Source: Umbelopsis ramanniana AG
Lineage: Eukaryota; Mucoromycota; Umbelopsidomycetes; Umbelopsidales; Umbelopsidaceae
Assembly (NCBI RefSeq): GCF_025399195.1
Contig: NW_026252142.1
Span: forward strand, 103,671 to 167,670
DNA: 64,000 nucleotides
Direction of reading: 5' to 3'
The position numbers and the translations under genes are program-made. Positions 52,475 through 63,740 of this stretch are shown piece after piece. Numbering within the stretch: position 1 is the stretch's first letter; each line of letters opens with the position of its first letter. A model generated the notes under the pieces. The model saw only the letters and a program-made list of their open reading frames with translations. It did no database searches and was not told the DNA's origin.

Positions 52475-54063
52475 ATGGTCGGTCTCAAGCTATTGTCCCT
52501 GCTACTGGCTCCTCTTGCCGCCATCGCCCATGAGGCAGCCAACAGTCACGGTGGTCAATTCGTACTGACTCCATCTTCGGGATTCTCGGTGGGTTATAAC
52601 ATCTCATGTCAAAGTCCAGCTACAACACTCACTAAACCATGGGACGAACATTTCTAGATCGACACTCTGTTAGCTGATCCCCATAAATACGATGAGAAAA
52701 ACGCCCATGTTAAGCACTTTAGCGGTGGCGACACTTTGGCGTATGTTACGCCGTGGAACAACCACGGATATGACGTTGTCAAGCAGTTCAAGGGAAAGTT
52801 TGACTTGTAAGTGCCTACGGTATGACCCAGACAATGGAAGCCAACAACTAACCCCATATTACAGTGTTTCTCCTGTCTGGTATTACGTTGAGCGAGGGTA
52901 AGTTGTTTGCTACAGCCGGCAGCCTAGCCCTACGCTAACCCTAACCTCATAGATCCAACGGCGAGTTTGTGTTGAACGGCGGTCATGATGTTGACAGAGG
53001 TGTAAGTCACCTTCGTATTTATTTTTTTATATTTTACACAGCCTACAGATCTTCCATGCTTACCTGACATCCTGCTTTTAGTGGATGGATGAAGTTAGAG
53101 ATATAGTCGATAATCGTAAAGTCGGTAAAATTGTTCCTCGATTTCAATTCCGAGGCTGGACACGCGAACATCTTCAAGAATTTGTCAAGAGTCCTCAAGA
53201 GGCCGGTAAACTCGCACATATGATTTCTCACGAAGTAGAGTAAGTTTACTAGGGGAGATCTAGCATTCACATCGATTGAGACTGATTTGACATTGGATTT
53301 CAAGGAAGCAAGCCTTTGATGGTGTTGTACTTGAATGCGGATACCCGTCTTTTTTCGCCACGTTCCTTCAGAAGCTTAGCGTGGAACTGCATCAAATCAA
53401 TAGAGTCCTCATCTCGGTCCTCCCGCCGGTTCGTGACGATGTCTCAAAGGAAATCATGTCACCGGATGCATTCAAGGTTTTGGCTCAGTTTGTGGATCGC
53501 TTCAGTTTGATGAGCTACGATTACTCCAGCGGTAGTTACGCAGGTGGCCCGTCATCCCCCATTGACTGGATTGAAGATAACATTGAACACTTGACAAATG
53601 AGCAGAACCGCCATCAACTCCTCGTTGGTATCAACATGTTTGGCATGGCTTACCAGCAAGGCGAAACCCCTCAACCAAAGGTCATGAACTCCGTTATTGA
53701 GCTGCTTCGCGAGATGCATGAACAAGGCTCCAGCCTTGATTTGGTCTGGGACAAGGAAGCAGAAGAACACTGGGTAGCCATTAGTGAGGATGATGGATTG
53801 ACTGAGGGTCCTACTGTGTGGTTCCCCACTCCAAAGGTAAGTTGATCAAGACGAAGAGTGAGGTACATGTGAGTGTACTTATACTTGGATCCCTGCAGTA
53901 CATCAAGAACAGAATTCATTTGGCTGAAGATTGGGGTGTTGGCTTGTCACTTTGGGAAGTCGGTCAAGGCTTAGATTCATTTGTGAGTCTCGTTTTCATT
54001 GTTTCTTAATGTCATGCCATTGGTCTAATTTTACATCCTTTTGCGCAGTATGATGCTTTCTAA
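52475..54063 (+). CDS. CHID1-like GH18-fold protein
   Basis: Secretory-pathway protein with a chitinase-like fold, resembling animal CHID1 (stabilin-interacting chitinase-like protein). The start MVGLKLLSLLLAPLAAIA is a signal peptide. Spliced exons give FSGGDTLAYVTPWNNHGYDV, VSPVWYYVERG, FRGWTREHLQEF, and the central FDGVVLECGYPSFF. In active GH18 chitinases the last motif is DxxDxDxE; here the acid position aligned with the catalytic Glu is Gly, so hydrolysis is not expected. Later motifs are LMSYDYSSGS, LLVGINMFGM and IHLAEDWGVGLSLWEVGQGL, ending YDAF. Seven or so introns; about 390 residues. Confidence 0.9.
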
Positions 54064-54308
54064 GCAAACACAGTTCATATGACGGTATAGCTTTAAAAAA
54101 ACATGGTATTTTAAAAGCAAGAAAATACTTGAATTAAACAGCATTTGATTGATGATGTACGATAGCGTTGTTATATTATTCACATTGTCAAAAATATTTC
54201 AACTTTTTGATAAAAAAAAATCTACAATTGAGGGTGGTCGACGACTTTTAAAAAAGACGTATATTAAAAACAGACTTGGAATGCTTTTTTGCTGTATGAG
54301 AGGGTGGT

Positions 54309-54337
54309 GTTCAACCACAGTAAACCGTTGGTTGAAC
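54309..54337. terminator. 9-bp inverted repeat between convergent genes
   Basis: GTTCAACCA (54309-54317) and TGGTTGAAC (54329-54337) pair perfectly around 11 bases, placed between the stop codons of the CHID1-like gene and PHF5A. It might form a 3'-end hairpin for either transcript; no function is shown. Confidence 0.3.
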
Positions 54338-54345
54338 CATTAAGG

Positions 54346-54882
54346 CTATCTTTTCTTGAACCCAAATTTTTTCCGCTCGTAAAAGAGATCTAATGGATGA
54401 AAGGTGAATGTTTAGAATAGAAGACTGAAAATGGATAGACTGTCTCATAAAAAGGCTTACCTGTCTTGGAAGACCCAAGATTAATAATCTTTGGACATCC
54501 TTCTCGGTCTTTCTCCAACCGCGTGCAGCCTACGCAGTAGTATGCGTCTGACACGCCTTGACCTCCGCAAATGACACATCGACCTTGGAATGAACCTATT
54601 GACAATCGGTTAGTACCAGCGTTGGTGTTTAAGTAAAAATAAAAAGGATAAGAAATTCGTACCAAAGTTGCATTCATCGCAGATTCGAACAAGTGTAGCT
54701 GGTCGCACGTAACTGATCGAAATTACAGGTTAGGATCTGCGGGATCAGCGAGGAACAACAACTCTTTGGCAAACTTACCTGTCGCAAATGACGCATTTAC
54801 CGTCGCATTTCTCGCAGAGACGACCAATGGCAATGCCTGGTTGCTTGCGGCAAAAAATCAAATCAGGATGATGCTTGGCCAT
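54346..54882 (-). CDS. PHF5A: Splicing factor SF3b subunit PHF5A/Rds3
   Basis: Small zinc protein of the U2 snRNP SF3b complex, next to the branch-point adenosine site. The start at 54882 reads [20 protein letters not shown], near identical to the animal protein. Zinc-knuckle residues follow in [24 protein letters not shown] sequence and [20 protein letters not shown]. It then reads [20 protein letters not shown] and ends [13 protein letters not shown]. About 110 residues in four exons. One of the most conserved proteins known. Confidence 0.97.
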
Positions 54883-55078
54883 GAGTTAACAGTTTGTCAG
54901 CTACTCCCACTGTCTGCATTGGATTTTTAAGGATTGGGTTTAGTTATCAAGACATCACGTGCCTTACCCTTTTTTTTTTTTATCAATCTTTCCGTGACAA
55001 GTTCCTGGAGAAGAGTCAAAAAGCTTCGGAAAGAAAAGTCCTCGTTAATGACCACCACTTGCCATCCACCCTTCTAAA

Positions 55079-56088
55079 ATGAACACCAACGAAATACCAG
55101 AAGTCGATCTCCTTAATACAACCTCCACCGACAATACCACCTCTTCTAACAATAGTACCACCATGTCCAAGTCACACACAGGTAAAAACTCAGTAAACCC
55201 ACTACATGGCCTGGAATGCACACACTCATATAGCCCTCGCTGGCAATAGATACTCGGACGAAAGTGACAACGTTTGAAGAAATACAGAAGCAATTGAAGA
55301 AGACATTGGACCACGTTGAGCAAAAGAATTTGAGAAGTAGCTTTGAGACTCTCAGTCTCGCTACGTCTGGCGTTGTGGATAATTGCGAACAGCTCGGTAA
55401 ATGCACCGTTCGCATGGATGCCGTTCGTCTATTTCCAGCTGACACCTAGGAATGTTTAATAGGTTTGACGTCAGACGATCACCCATACAACGCTATTGAC
55501 CGAGAGCAGTTTTGGACCGGCCTGAACAATTGCTGGCTGTACGCACTTGCCCAACGAAACGACGCGGGAAGTGAAATAGAGAGACTCAGCAATGAATATC
55601 TTTTTGAATTAAGAGATAAGCTGGTTACGTGGGCTGACAAACTGGAGCCTTTCGGATTGGTTGATTACGAGATGGGCCTGTGGGAAGCTGAGATTTTGGA
55701 AGCCGTCGACGCTAATCTGGCTTTGCAATATGCCGCCGCACAAGCCGCTATGGCCACGCAAGTCGCTATTCAGCCCAACGTTCAGCAGCTAAGCAAAAAT
55801 GCCATGTGTATTCTACCACCCACCGCTAATTCCGATTGCTTTGAATCCGCCCGAGAGTTCATGCGGATGAAGAAAAAATCCACCGCCTCTCGGACAGACT
55901 GTATATCACCACGCCAGAGAGACTCCCCATTACCATCCATCATTATACCTGACGACGATATCGATGATATGGACTCGGACTTCTCTTCACCAAGTCAGTT
56001 AGTCGCCACCCTCGATATGGTCGACTCCGATGTAAGACTGGACAGCGTCTTCTCCGTCAGCATCAAAGATGAAATGATGGATGCCTAA
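55079..56088 (+). CDS. Uncharacterised protein with short conserved-looking core
   Basis: Product not recognised. Three exons join in frame: MNTNEIPEVDLLNTTSTDNT (Asn/Thr/Ser-rich N-terminus), then DTRTKVTTFEEIQKQLKKTL and SFETLSLATSGVVDNCEQL, then GLTSDDHPYNAIDREQFWTG followed by LNNCWLYALAQRNDAGSEIE. Helices with Ala-rich content follow, then a low-complexity acidic part (PDDDIDDMDSDFSSPSQ). It ends SIKDEMMDA. About 290 residues, without signal peptide or membrane span. The FEEIQKQL segment may be a coiled coil. Divergent from PHF5A with 196 bases between starts. Probably restricted to Mucoromycota (inference). Confidence 0.7.
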
Positions 56089-56347
56089 ACATGACGCCAC
56101 GGTGCAAGTCACCACATTACCTAATCCTCAACCCCCTCCTCATTGTATCTTTTTCAACTTTTGCTTGATCCTTATTGAAAGTTATCTGTGTACATATTAC
56201 GTAAAAAAAACCATCTCCCCCGTCCCTTCCTTATTTTTACTTTAGAGCTGAACCGTAAATAAAAGTTAAACTCACTTGAATAGTCTAAATATACATGGTA
56301 ACATAATGCAATCTATCAATAGTACTCTATGTCATGATTGAACCTGT

Positions 56348-57938
56348 CTACAATCCAAGATCGTCTGCTACATCCATTTCATCTGAATTGGCTTGGGTGT
56401 CATCATTTTCCTCCGCCACCTCCTCCTCGTCTTCTTCTTCAATATCCGGAAGTGGGAAGGTTAGAATAGCAGCTACACCCGTAAGCTGATTAAGTTCTAT
56501 AATATGCAACGCATTGTTAACCTTATGTTTGGCTCGGCATATTTGTCAATAATAACTTACGTTCGCCAGAGACATGGAGTGTGGAGAACACAAGGACTTG
56601 GCCACCAGATGCACGGACTCCCTCCACCAGTTCAATATACTTTCTTCGCGTAGCAATATCTGCCGACCGGAACAGAGCATCTGTAACCATCAGTGTTCCA
56701 ATCGCGCCTCTCTCGTTGGCTTTGGCAACATGCTTGAAGCCATAAAACGCTCGGTCGGGGTCGTTGTTAAGCATGACGTAAAATTTATCAAGTGCTGCCA
56801 CTTCTCTAGCAGCTTTCGTATCAGCAAGTTTGGCCTTGACGGAATCATCTTGCATCACCTCTTGAAGCGAATGTTTGTGCCCGCTGGAACAGTGCACCAG
56901 CAAAAACTTGGGCCGATTTTCCATCAACATCTTATTGTCAGTCTTGACAGCTTGATCAAATATATAGTGATATAATTGGTCCTATACCATAGCAGTCAGC
57001 ATCACTCCACACCTTCAATACAAGAGCATTTAATCCACCCTACCTTTACAAATCCAGGACTGGCTATGATAATGCCTTTGACAACATCAAAGTTGACATG
57101 CCGCAGTAAGGCTTGATAGACTTGGTCGTAAAATCTGCCTAGGCCCTACAACACCATGTTGGAAGTAAGATAAATATAGTCGGACGACTTTTAGACTATG
57201 AAAGTAGACCGCAGTAACTGACCTTTTCGTAGTTGGTGACCGATCCCTTTCGCTTGCGTGGAATGGGTGTTTCAATTCGTTGCCTCACGATGGTCATATG
57301 CTGTGTTACCAAGCATACGTTGGCCAAACCCTCTTGACAGACAATAGCAGCTACATCAGCTTGTTTGGTGATATCACAAGCATCCTCCACACGCTCCAGA
57401 GCAATAGTATCCCATTCATTTTTGAACAGCGTAAAATTACGATTGAGTTCCAAATCTATGGTATGGTAGCTGTTCATCTGCATTATAACTTGAGTCAGCA
57501 AAGGTACCTACGAGCAAATCCCATAGGGAGTTCCTTACCTTAACATATTGGCTTTCGCTGGAGACTCGCCCGTTAATACGTAGCAGTCCAGCTTGGGGAT
57601 CAAAGTCTACTGTCTCCACGACTATAGTAAGCGTCAATCGCACTCTTTGACTTGAGCTAGAGCCAGTTGCACTCTCTGACTGTATCCGTCTGTATAGCCA
57701 TGTCAGTGGCAGTTTTGTACATGCACTCTGCTCGTAATGTACTCACCTTATAGTGGTTGCTTTGAGCTGATCTTCGGTTTGTATCAAGTTGTAGACATGC
57801 CACATATCCTCCAGTTCTTCGGGGTACAGCGTTACGTATCCCGACTTGTCCTTCTCTATGGACTTTTTTATGAGCTAGTAGCGCCATGGTCAGTACAGAA
57901 ATGTATAACGATAGTACGTCACAATGCGTTACCTTCAT
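56348..57938 (-). CDS. DOM34: Ribosome rescue factor Pelota/Dom34
   Basis: Works with Hbs1 to split ribosomes stalled on mRNA (no-go and non-stop decay). The first exon at 57938 is only MK before an intron; the next reads [20 protein letters not shown] then [20 protein letters not shown], the Pelota N-terminal domain. [18 protein letters not shown] and [17 protein letters not shown] follow. The central domain gives [14 protein letters not shown]. The C-terminal domain has [37 protein letters not shown] and STLHVSGE, ending with acidic residues and ADDLGL. About 390 residues. It shares a 111-base divergent promoter with VPS36. Confidence 0.96.
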
Positions 57939-58049
57939 CGGGGGTAGAGTGGGGTTAAAAGAGTGAGGAAAAGCAACGACGAAAAACTGTGACTTTTGAA
58001 TTTTTATGCTGCTGGTTGGAGTGAGCTTTCCATTGACCCTTTAACATTC
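57939..58049. promoter_or_regulatory. Shared divergent promoter, DOM34 and VPS36
   Basis: Only 111 bases separate the two start codons, so transcription in both directions must start from this short tract. No TATA box was seen. Confidence 0.5.
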
Positions 58050-60014
58050 ATGGACCGCTGTAAGCCAGTGGACTTGTCATCATCACAGCGACCGGTATTT
58101 CTACCAAATGAACGACTGTTAGCTTCCCAAGGGCCGGTTGGTCTCTATGATGGGTATGTGCAAGCCATAGCGTTTGGAATTGGCTCATGTTTACTGAATG
58201 GGGTGCCTTTTTAGCAAGGAGAAGTCTGTGCAGCACCAAGAAGGTGTGGGCTATCTCACGTCACATCGAGTGATATATGTAGATTCAAAAGATCCCCGAA
58301 AGAACTCTGTCCAACTCGAACTTGCATCGATCAAGAGCATTGATACCTACGTACGTCACATGGCAATACCAACTCTTACCACCGTCGTATCTATCTAACC
58401 TATTGTGTGTTCGTAGGCAGGATTTTTGAGCAGATCCCCCAAAATAACTTTATACCTGGACAACTCTCGTCCTTCTTTTCCATCTTCATCCGCGGATTCT
58501 GAAAGTTCCAGCAGTTTACCTACCAAGGTTTTGGGTACATGGCACTGTCCCATCTGCTCGTTCCAAAACACAGAGGACCTAGAAAAATGTCAGCTGTGTG
58601 GTGTGCCAAAGCCAGCTAATATTCAGGTCATAACACCCATTTCCACCACTTCTAGTCCAAAATCTGTGGAAGCAGACGCCAATGCTTGTCCAATCTGTAC
58701 CTTCATCAATCACCCTAGTATGGTGCGTTGCGAAATGTGCGATAGTGAGATTGGCAAGACTCCGACACCCTCTACTTTATCCGAGCCTGGCAACGCATCA
58801 CCTATCAGCATTACCCCACCGCCTGAGGATGGTAAAGGAGATGAACCCTATATTAAAATAGCCTTCCGAGCTGGCGGATACACGACCTGGCTACCTAATT
58901 TGAAATCGGCCTTGGCCACCAAGGCTTGGGAGCAGGTATGCTACAGATATACATGAATCTCGGGTTCATGTCATCCGCTAACAAAGTACTTTAGAAGGTA
59001 GAGCCTGAGGTGGAGAGACCTGTGGCAAGCTCTCGAGGAGTTGGCATCAGTAAGTATCGCATGGCACACAGATTCAGTTGAGCTTTCGCTTATCATTCGT
59101 GTTGGGAACAGGTGCTATTCAAGAACGCATTGAGAAAACTAGGCTGGATGCCGCCGAGACGCTTACAGATGCGTTCAAAGATTTGGACGGCTTAATGGCG
59201 AAGGCTGCTGAAATGGTCAAGCTGGCCGAATCCATAACCACCAAGATAAGTAAAGAACCTCAAGGCTCGGGTACCTCGGAGAACGATACCTTGGCTTTGA
59301 ACACTTATTTGATGGAGCTTGGAATATCCAATCCAGTCACAAGGTTAGTCTCGAAGGCATAGCTTATGGAAATCATCTCTGCGCAAGTTGATTAACCTGT
59401 GCTGTTCATAGGGATTCTACTGGGTCAAGTTATCATCAAGAGTTGGCGCGAGAACTGGCAGACTTCTTAGTACCAATTCTGGAGCGTCAAGGTGGCATGA
59501 AATCTCTCGCTGATGTATATTGTTTATTTAACCGTGCGCGTGGTGTTGGTGAGTTTGCTATCTCTCTTCACTGCATGGATATCAACTTGTGCTGATGTGT
59601 TTCTTGTCGTAGCTCTCATATCCCCTGAAGATTTGTACAAATCTAGTTGCCAATTCGATACCCTTCACTTACCCGTCCGCTTGAAACGATATGAAAGTGG
59701 TTTGCTGGTCATTCAGTCTCTCAACCTCAGCGATGACAGGGTAGCGCAACGTATTGCGAATCACGTCAAGCAGTATGGACCGTTGACTGCCATGAGAATT
59801 GCTGAACTGGAAAATTTGGCACTTCCAGTCGCCGTAGAACAACTATATGTAAGTTTTTGCATCATTCTTAGTGCTCGCAAAGTACCGTTAATGCTGACTT
59901 CATGTTCGGTAGATGACAGAGGCTAAAGGACTACTTTGTAGAGACGCCAGCTCGGCGGGTATCACCTTTTTCGAAAATCTGTTTTTGCAAAATCAACAAG
60001 TCGCCAGCCAATAA
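58050..60014 (+). CDS. VPS36: ESCRT-II subunit VPS36
   Basis: Endosomal sorting protein that binds phosphoinositide and ubiquitin through its GLUE domain. The start MDRCKPVDLSSSQRPVFLPN at 58050 begins the split GLUE domain, continued by VGYLTSHRVIYVDSKDPR. Two NZF zinc fingers are inserted as in yeast: WHCPICSFQN with CQLCG, then CPICTFINHPSMVRCEMCD. The GLUE domain resumes at YIKIAFRAGGYTTWL. The C-terminal winged-helix part has DLYKSSCQFDTLHLPVRLKR and ITFFENLFLQNQQVASQ before TAA at 60012-60014. About seven introns; around 470 residues. Confidence 0.95.
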
Positions 60015-60235
60015 GACTTTTTCCCAAACATCACCATTTGCTCATCAAATTGTACAAATACAAAAAGCTTAAACCATTCATTGTAAACTGTCTTTTATTT
60101 TGTGCATTTATACGTAACGAGTCATGCTATTTTATACGAAAAGGTCATACCTGCTAAAGAATGCATAAGTTAGCTATGGATTCATAAAAACAAAGTATGA
60201 AATACAGCAGCAAGGTGGTGTTCGATATCTCAGCA

Positions 60236-60950
60236 TCAAAAGTTGTCCTCATTCCGTGATCGGAAGTCTAACATATATAAGTGAAAACATCCTTGAGCGA
60301 ACACCTTTCCTCGCTGCTCTGTGTGGAAGAACAGTATGCTTACCATTTCGCCATAGTACGAAACATGAGTATGCGCGTCAAAACTGGAAAACCTGTTGAG
60401 TGACAGAGCAGTTGTTAGTGATATGCGTCCAAGATGAACGTAATATCGTGGGGGGGGGGATTATCTCATGAACAGGCTGTGCCCACAACAAAGCAACTGC
60501 TCAACCGTACGAAACAGTTCATGAGATGGTGGATGGATCTCGGCTTACTTTTTGACTATCTGCGACACGGAGATCCGTCGCAAAAAGCTTCGAAAGAGCC
60601 TTTGGGGAAGGGAAGGCAGTAATTATAATACAGTTACTTACGTTTACGTGTTAAAGAGCATAATGCTACGTTTGTTCATAGCCGAAAAAATTTATACCGT
60701 CAACACTGGCTGTGACGTTGAAATTGTGTCGGAGATCATAATGCGAAACGACATACATTTTGTCGTCCAGGCCATGGAAGCTGAAGGACTGATCCAGAGG
60801 CTTTACCTGAAGAATTACCAAGGATATTGTAAAAGTAGTAACTACCGAAGAGTTTTATGTCGAAACCTTCAGATAAATATGTTCACTTCTCCTTCGCATA
60901 TTGCCAAAACACATTCAACAAAACCATTGTATAACACGTCATCAAAACTC
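60236..60950 (-). CDS. Multi-exon gene of unknown family (5' end not found)
   Basis: Four exons on the minus strand join in one frame, with GT-AG sites: about 60950-60897 (FDDVLYNGFVECVLAICEGE), 60806-60670 (VKPLDQSFSFHGLDDKMYVV through VDGINFFGYEQ), 60599-60549 (LFRSFLRRISVSQIVKK) and 60392-60236 (FSSFDAHTHVSYYGEM through LDFRSRNEDNF, TGA). Phases 0, 2 and 2 fit exactly, and codons favour pyrimidines in third position. Branch-site-like TTACTAC and CACTAAC precede acceptors. No family was recognised. No ATG lies between exon A and the sulfotransferase stop at 61049, so the gene is either 5'-truncated or starts at a weak site in exon A. About 130 residues visible. Confidence 0.5.
60463..60527. 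repeat. 11-bp inverted repeat in an intron
   Basis: ATCTCATGAAC at 60463-60473 and GTTCATGAGAT at 60517-60527 are exact reverse complements, 43 bases apart, inside the proposed intron 60393-60548 of the unknown gene. A run of ten G lies just before it at about 60450. Confidence 0.6.
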
Positions 60951-61048
60951 CAATGAAAAGATCACAACAGAAAAATGTTATGTGTTTATTCAAGAGAGTG
61001 AAATAATTTCCAACAGCTTCAAGATGTCGTTAAATATTCCTTCTTTCT

Positions 61049-61803
61049 CTAATTTTCAGTGCTGGTTTGTATAGTGTACTGATTGGGGAGGTCTTTTCCT
61101 GCGGTTATGCTGTCTTTAGCCTCCAGAAACTCTTTGGCAGTATTGATATGTGGCCAGGGTTTGTTTGGTATGTCTTTCCCGAGAAATGGACAAAGCTTCT
61201 CCCATCCGTCTACTCCAGTTTCAAAAATAAGCAGTCGATCGGCAGGAACAGTTCGTCTGACCTCTTCTTCATGCTCGTTGAATAGTTTTATAATAGCCTC
61301 TTTATCCTCAAATTTTCCTTGGAAATCTCCATACCAGACATTCTTACTGATCATTTTTGAAGCTACCTTGACATGATCAGGAGCATCGGCTGGTGGTTTC
61401 TCTTTCTCAAAGGTGTAAATGGTTTTTTTGGCACTCTCATACCATTTTTCCGGGTCCCGGGTGGTATGGACGACTTTGGCATCAGGGTACTTCTGCATCA
61501 ACTCTTTATAGAAGCCGCAAGTAGGGTAGTCTACAGCAGCATTGAAGTTCTTATATGCTACGTCCCAATCCACAACTTCACCGTCATAGGCTCTCTCAAA
61601 CAGAGTCGCATCATTTTTCGGGTTTGTCATGATGACAATCATGTGATGGACGTCGTATCTGATATTAAATTGCGTCAATGTGGGCTGAACGTTATTTATC
61701 AAATTGTCATACAATGGACTTACCCCAGGTCTATCAATGCTTCACGCATAGCTGCGGTACCTGTTCGACTCCATCCGGAACCTATAATCTCAAGAGGAGC
61801 CAT
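61049..61803 (-). CDS. Sulfotransferase-family protein (P-loop, PF17784-like)
   Basis: P-loop fold resembling fungal sulfotransferase-like proteins; the substrate is unknown. Exon 1 at 61803 encodes MAPLEIIGSGWSRTGTAAMR, with the nucleotide-binding loop GSGWSRTGTAAM, followed by EALIDLG; splicing gives YDVHHMIVIMTNPKNDATLF. Then come VDYPTCGFYKELMQKYPDA and the second binding motif VVHTTRDPEKWYESAKK. The C-terminal half includes RLLIFETGVDGWEKLCPFLG, typical of the family, and ends IQTSTEN at 61049. One intron; about 230 residues. A TATA-like box (TATATAAAG on the minus strand) lies about 65 bases upstream. Confidence 0.85.
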
Positions 61804-62940
61804 TTAAATCTGTTAAGGGAATAGATGTAGAGAACTAAATAAAATACATTCTTTCCCTGTCCCGCACCTTTATATACTTTAGCTCGCGTTTCCCATGCTT
61901 ATCATTTTGAATCATTCTCTAAGCCTGAGAACCCCTCTGTTTGTATCACGCTACGCTGTGATCTCCAATTGAAACATATGAGCCGAGCCCACATATTGAC
62001 GTGTCGGTAAAAGTATATGGCTTAGGCGACCAAAGCACAAATTATGACCGAAGCATTGAACACGTAACCCCGGTTTCGTTAAGGCGGCCCTCTTGGTAGA
62101 CCATGTTTGCAGGATTTAGAAGACTGTAAGCTTAAATTATACTTCACTTGTGAGGCTCTTCTACAGCACAGTAAATGGCTTATATTGAGCTTTTCTGCCA
62201 AGTTAGATATGCATGAATGCACAGCAATTGGGAGGTAACACTCAATCATGCGCCCACGTTATAGAAAAATTTCGGGCTAGATTTTGTTGAGCATGCCAAG
62301 CCACGCCTGCAGGCCTTAGTCTGATATATGAATTTAAAAACAACAGTCGACTGGAATTGATTCGACATCATAGATCTTTGATACAATATTCATCGAGGTC
62401 TAATATGAATAAGCACACAGGATACGATGAGTAATACATCAAAGACAGAGAAAAGTCGTACGTAAGATGGTAGCCACAGCCCCAATATGTCGCTTAATAC
62501 TTTTACCGCAGATCTACATATTTCGCCAATCATGCAAAGAACAACATGAGCTTACTCCAAGAAATGTGAGCTCTAGCAAAAGTGGCATCTATAAATGCTC
62601 TGATCCCTGCTTCTTTGTTCTTTGGTATTGTCAGTAGCCGCAGCAGTTGTAATTCAAGGCCAGGCAGCTGAAAGCAAGCCTGAATGAAATCTGAGCAGTA
62701 CCCCCATTACAGCAATATGTTTTGTAGAAGATGTATGTGTTCAAGTAATTAACGGGCTAGATTAATTCGCTTCCTTTTCAAAAGAAATTTGCCTCATTAA
62801 CTTGAAGTCTCAGCTTCTCAATTTTTTCATTCTCACTGCTTTTTATAGGCGAGTGCTATTGAGTCGAAATAATTCAAGTGAAATTGGCATGTTGCAATAG
62901 AGAGAAAAGTAGATCGGATTGCTCTCCAGCTAACTTAATA
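61804..62940. other. Gene-poor AT-rich region
   Basis: About 1.1 kb. Only the sulfotransferase promoter near 61868 is recognisable. No long frame, repeat or RNA gene was seen. Confidence 0.5.
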
Positions 62941-63253
62941 TTACGGTGTCCCAGAAAACTTTGAGAAACTGCTTCTACAACGATGGCATGTCAAAAGCAA
63001 CCGAAATAATGCTCTTTCTGTGGTGTAAATGAACAGGTACTGTTTATACGATGAAATTGAGTGGATGCCAGGTTTAAAGAAAGTCGTACAGTATATCCGA
63101 GCCATGTTTATTTTGGGAGGAATAGGGGTATTCAGGACAGGGGCAAACACAAAACACAAACAGCCTTTAAGACATTTGCTTTTTCCTAGATTCTGCAGAC
63201 TATGGATGACTTCCAGGATACTCTATCTCTTAAACCGTATACATCATATCTAA
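62941..63253 (+). other. Protein-like remnant, possibly transposase-derived
   Basis: Plus-strand translation gives VPENFEKLLLQRWHVKSNRN, a stop, and then NRYCLYDEIEWMPGLKKVVQ continuing into AMFILGGIGVFRTGANTKHK. The part before and after the stop reads like one broken protein. It vaguely recalls large fungal DNA-transposase coding regions, but I cannot name a family. It could equally be a decayed host gene. Confidence 0.25.
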
Positions 63254-63405
63254 AGTGGAATGATAGCGAAATAATGCGACCTTCACCACATGTACATGAG
63301 CTTTCTCAGGAATGAGATGTCGCGTACCTTTCAAGCTGCATAACATAGCAATGTAAGAAAAGACAAGTCGAACTTCTCATCTGTAGAAAGACGTTTCAGT
63401 GTACA

Positions 63406-63735
63406 TTGCCTAGTACCATGGTGCAGTGTATAGTGATGTTTGTTCTGAGGTTTCTGACGGAACTCTACATGCTAACAAAACCTCCCTTTTTAGTAAAACA
63501 AATGTGGAGTGAATTAGAGAGTCCGTGCATATCGGAGTGGAGAACGCGAAAGTTACACTTCTACGGAGCAAAGAAGATCATGAACTATCTAATCGAAAAC
63601 ATCACTTCGAGCGCTGACTGTACACTCAACAGCTTGTCTGGCTCTGAACCATCGCAAAATTCATGCATCCACCTCATCGATAGTGTCTACGTCAATGAGA
63701 ACAGTCATGATATGACGTGGATTTCCACCATTTGA
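63406..63735 (+). CDS. Hypothetical small protein
   Basis: Open frame of 109 residues beginning MPSTMVQCIVMFVLRFLTEL (hydrophobic N-terminal part), followed by SELESPCISEWRTRKLHFYG, AKKIMNYLIENITSSADC and a tail ending HDMTWISTI. Codons from about 63505 onward show good third-position pyrimidine bias. No family recognised and no neighbouring exon found. It may be a lone exon or chance. Confidence 0.3.
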   Translation: MPSTMVQCIVMFVLRFLTELYMLTKPPFLVKQMWSELESPCISEWRTRKLHFYGAKKIMNYLIENITSSADCTLNSLSGSEPSQNSCIHLIDSVYVNENSHDMTWISTI

Positions 63736-63740
63736 AAGAC

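Noticed and set aside
60552-60956. 134-codon plus-strand frame
   Set aside because: The opposite strand has spliced exons with better codon bias and matching phases; the plus frame is its shadow.
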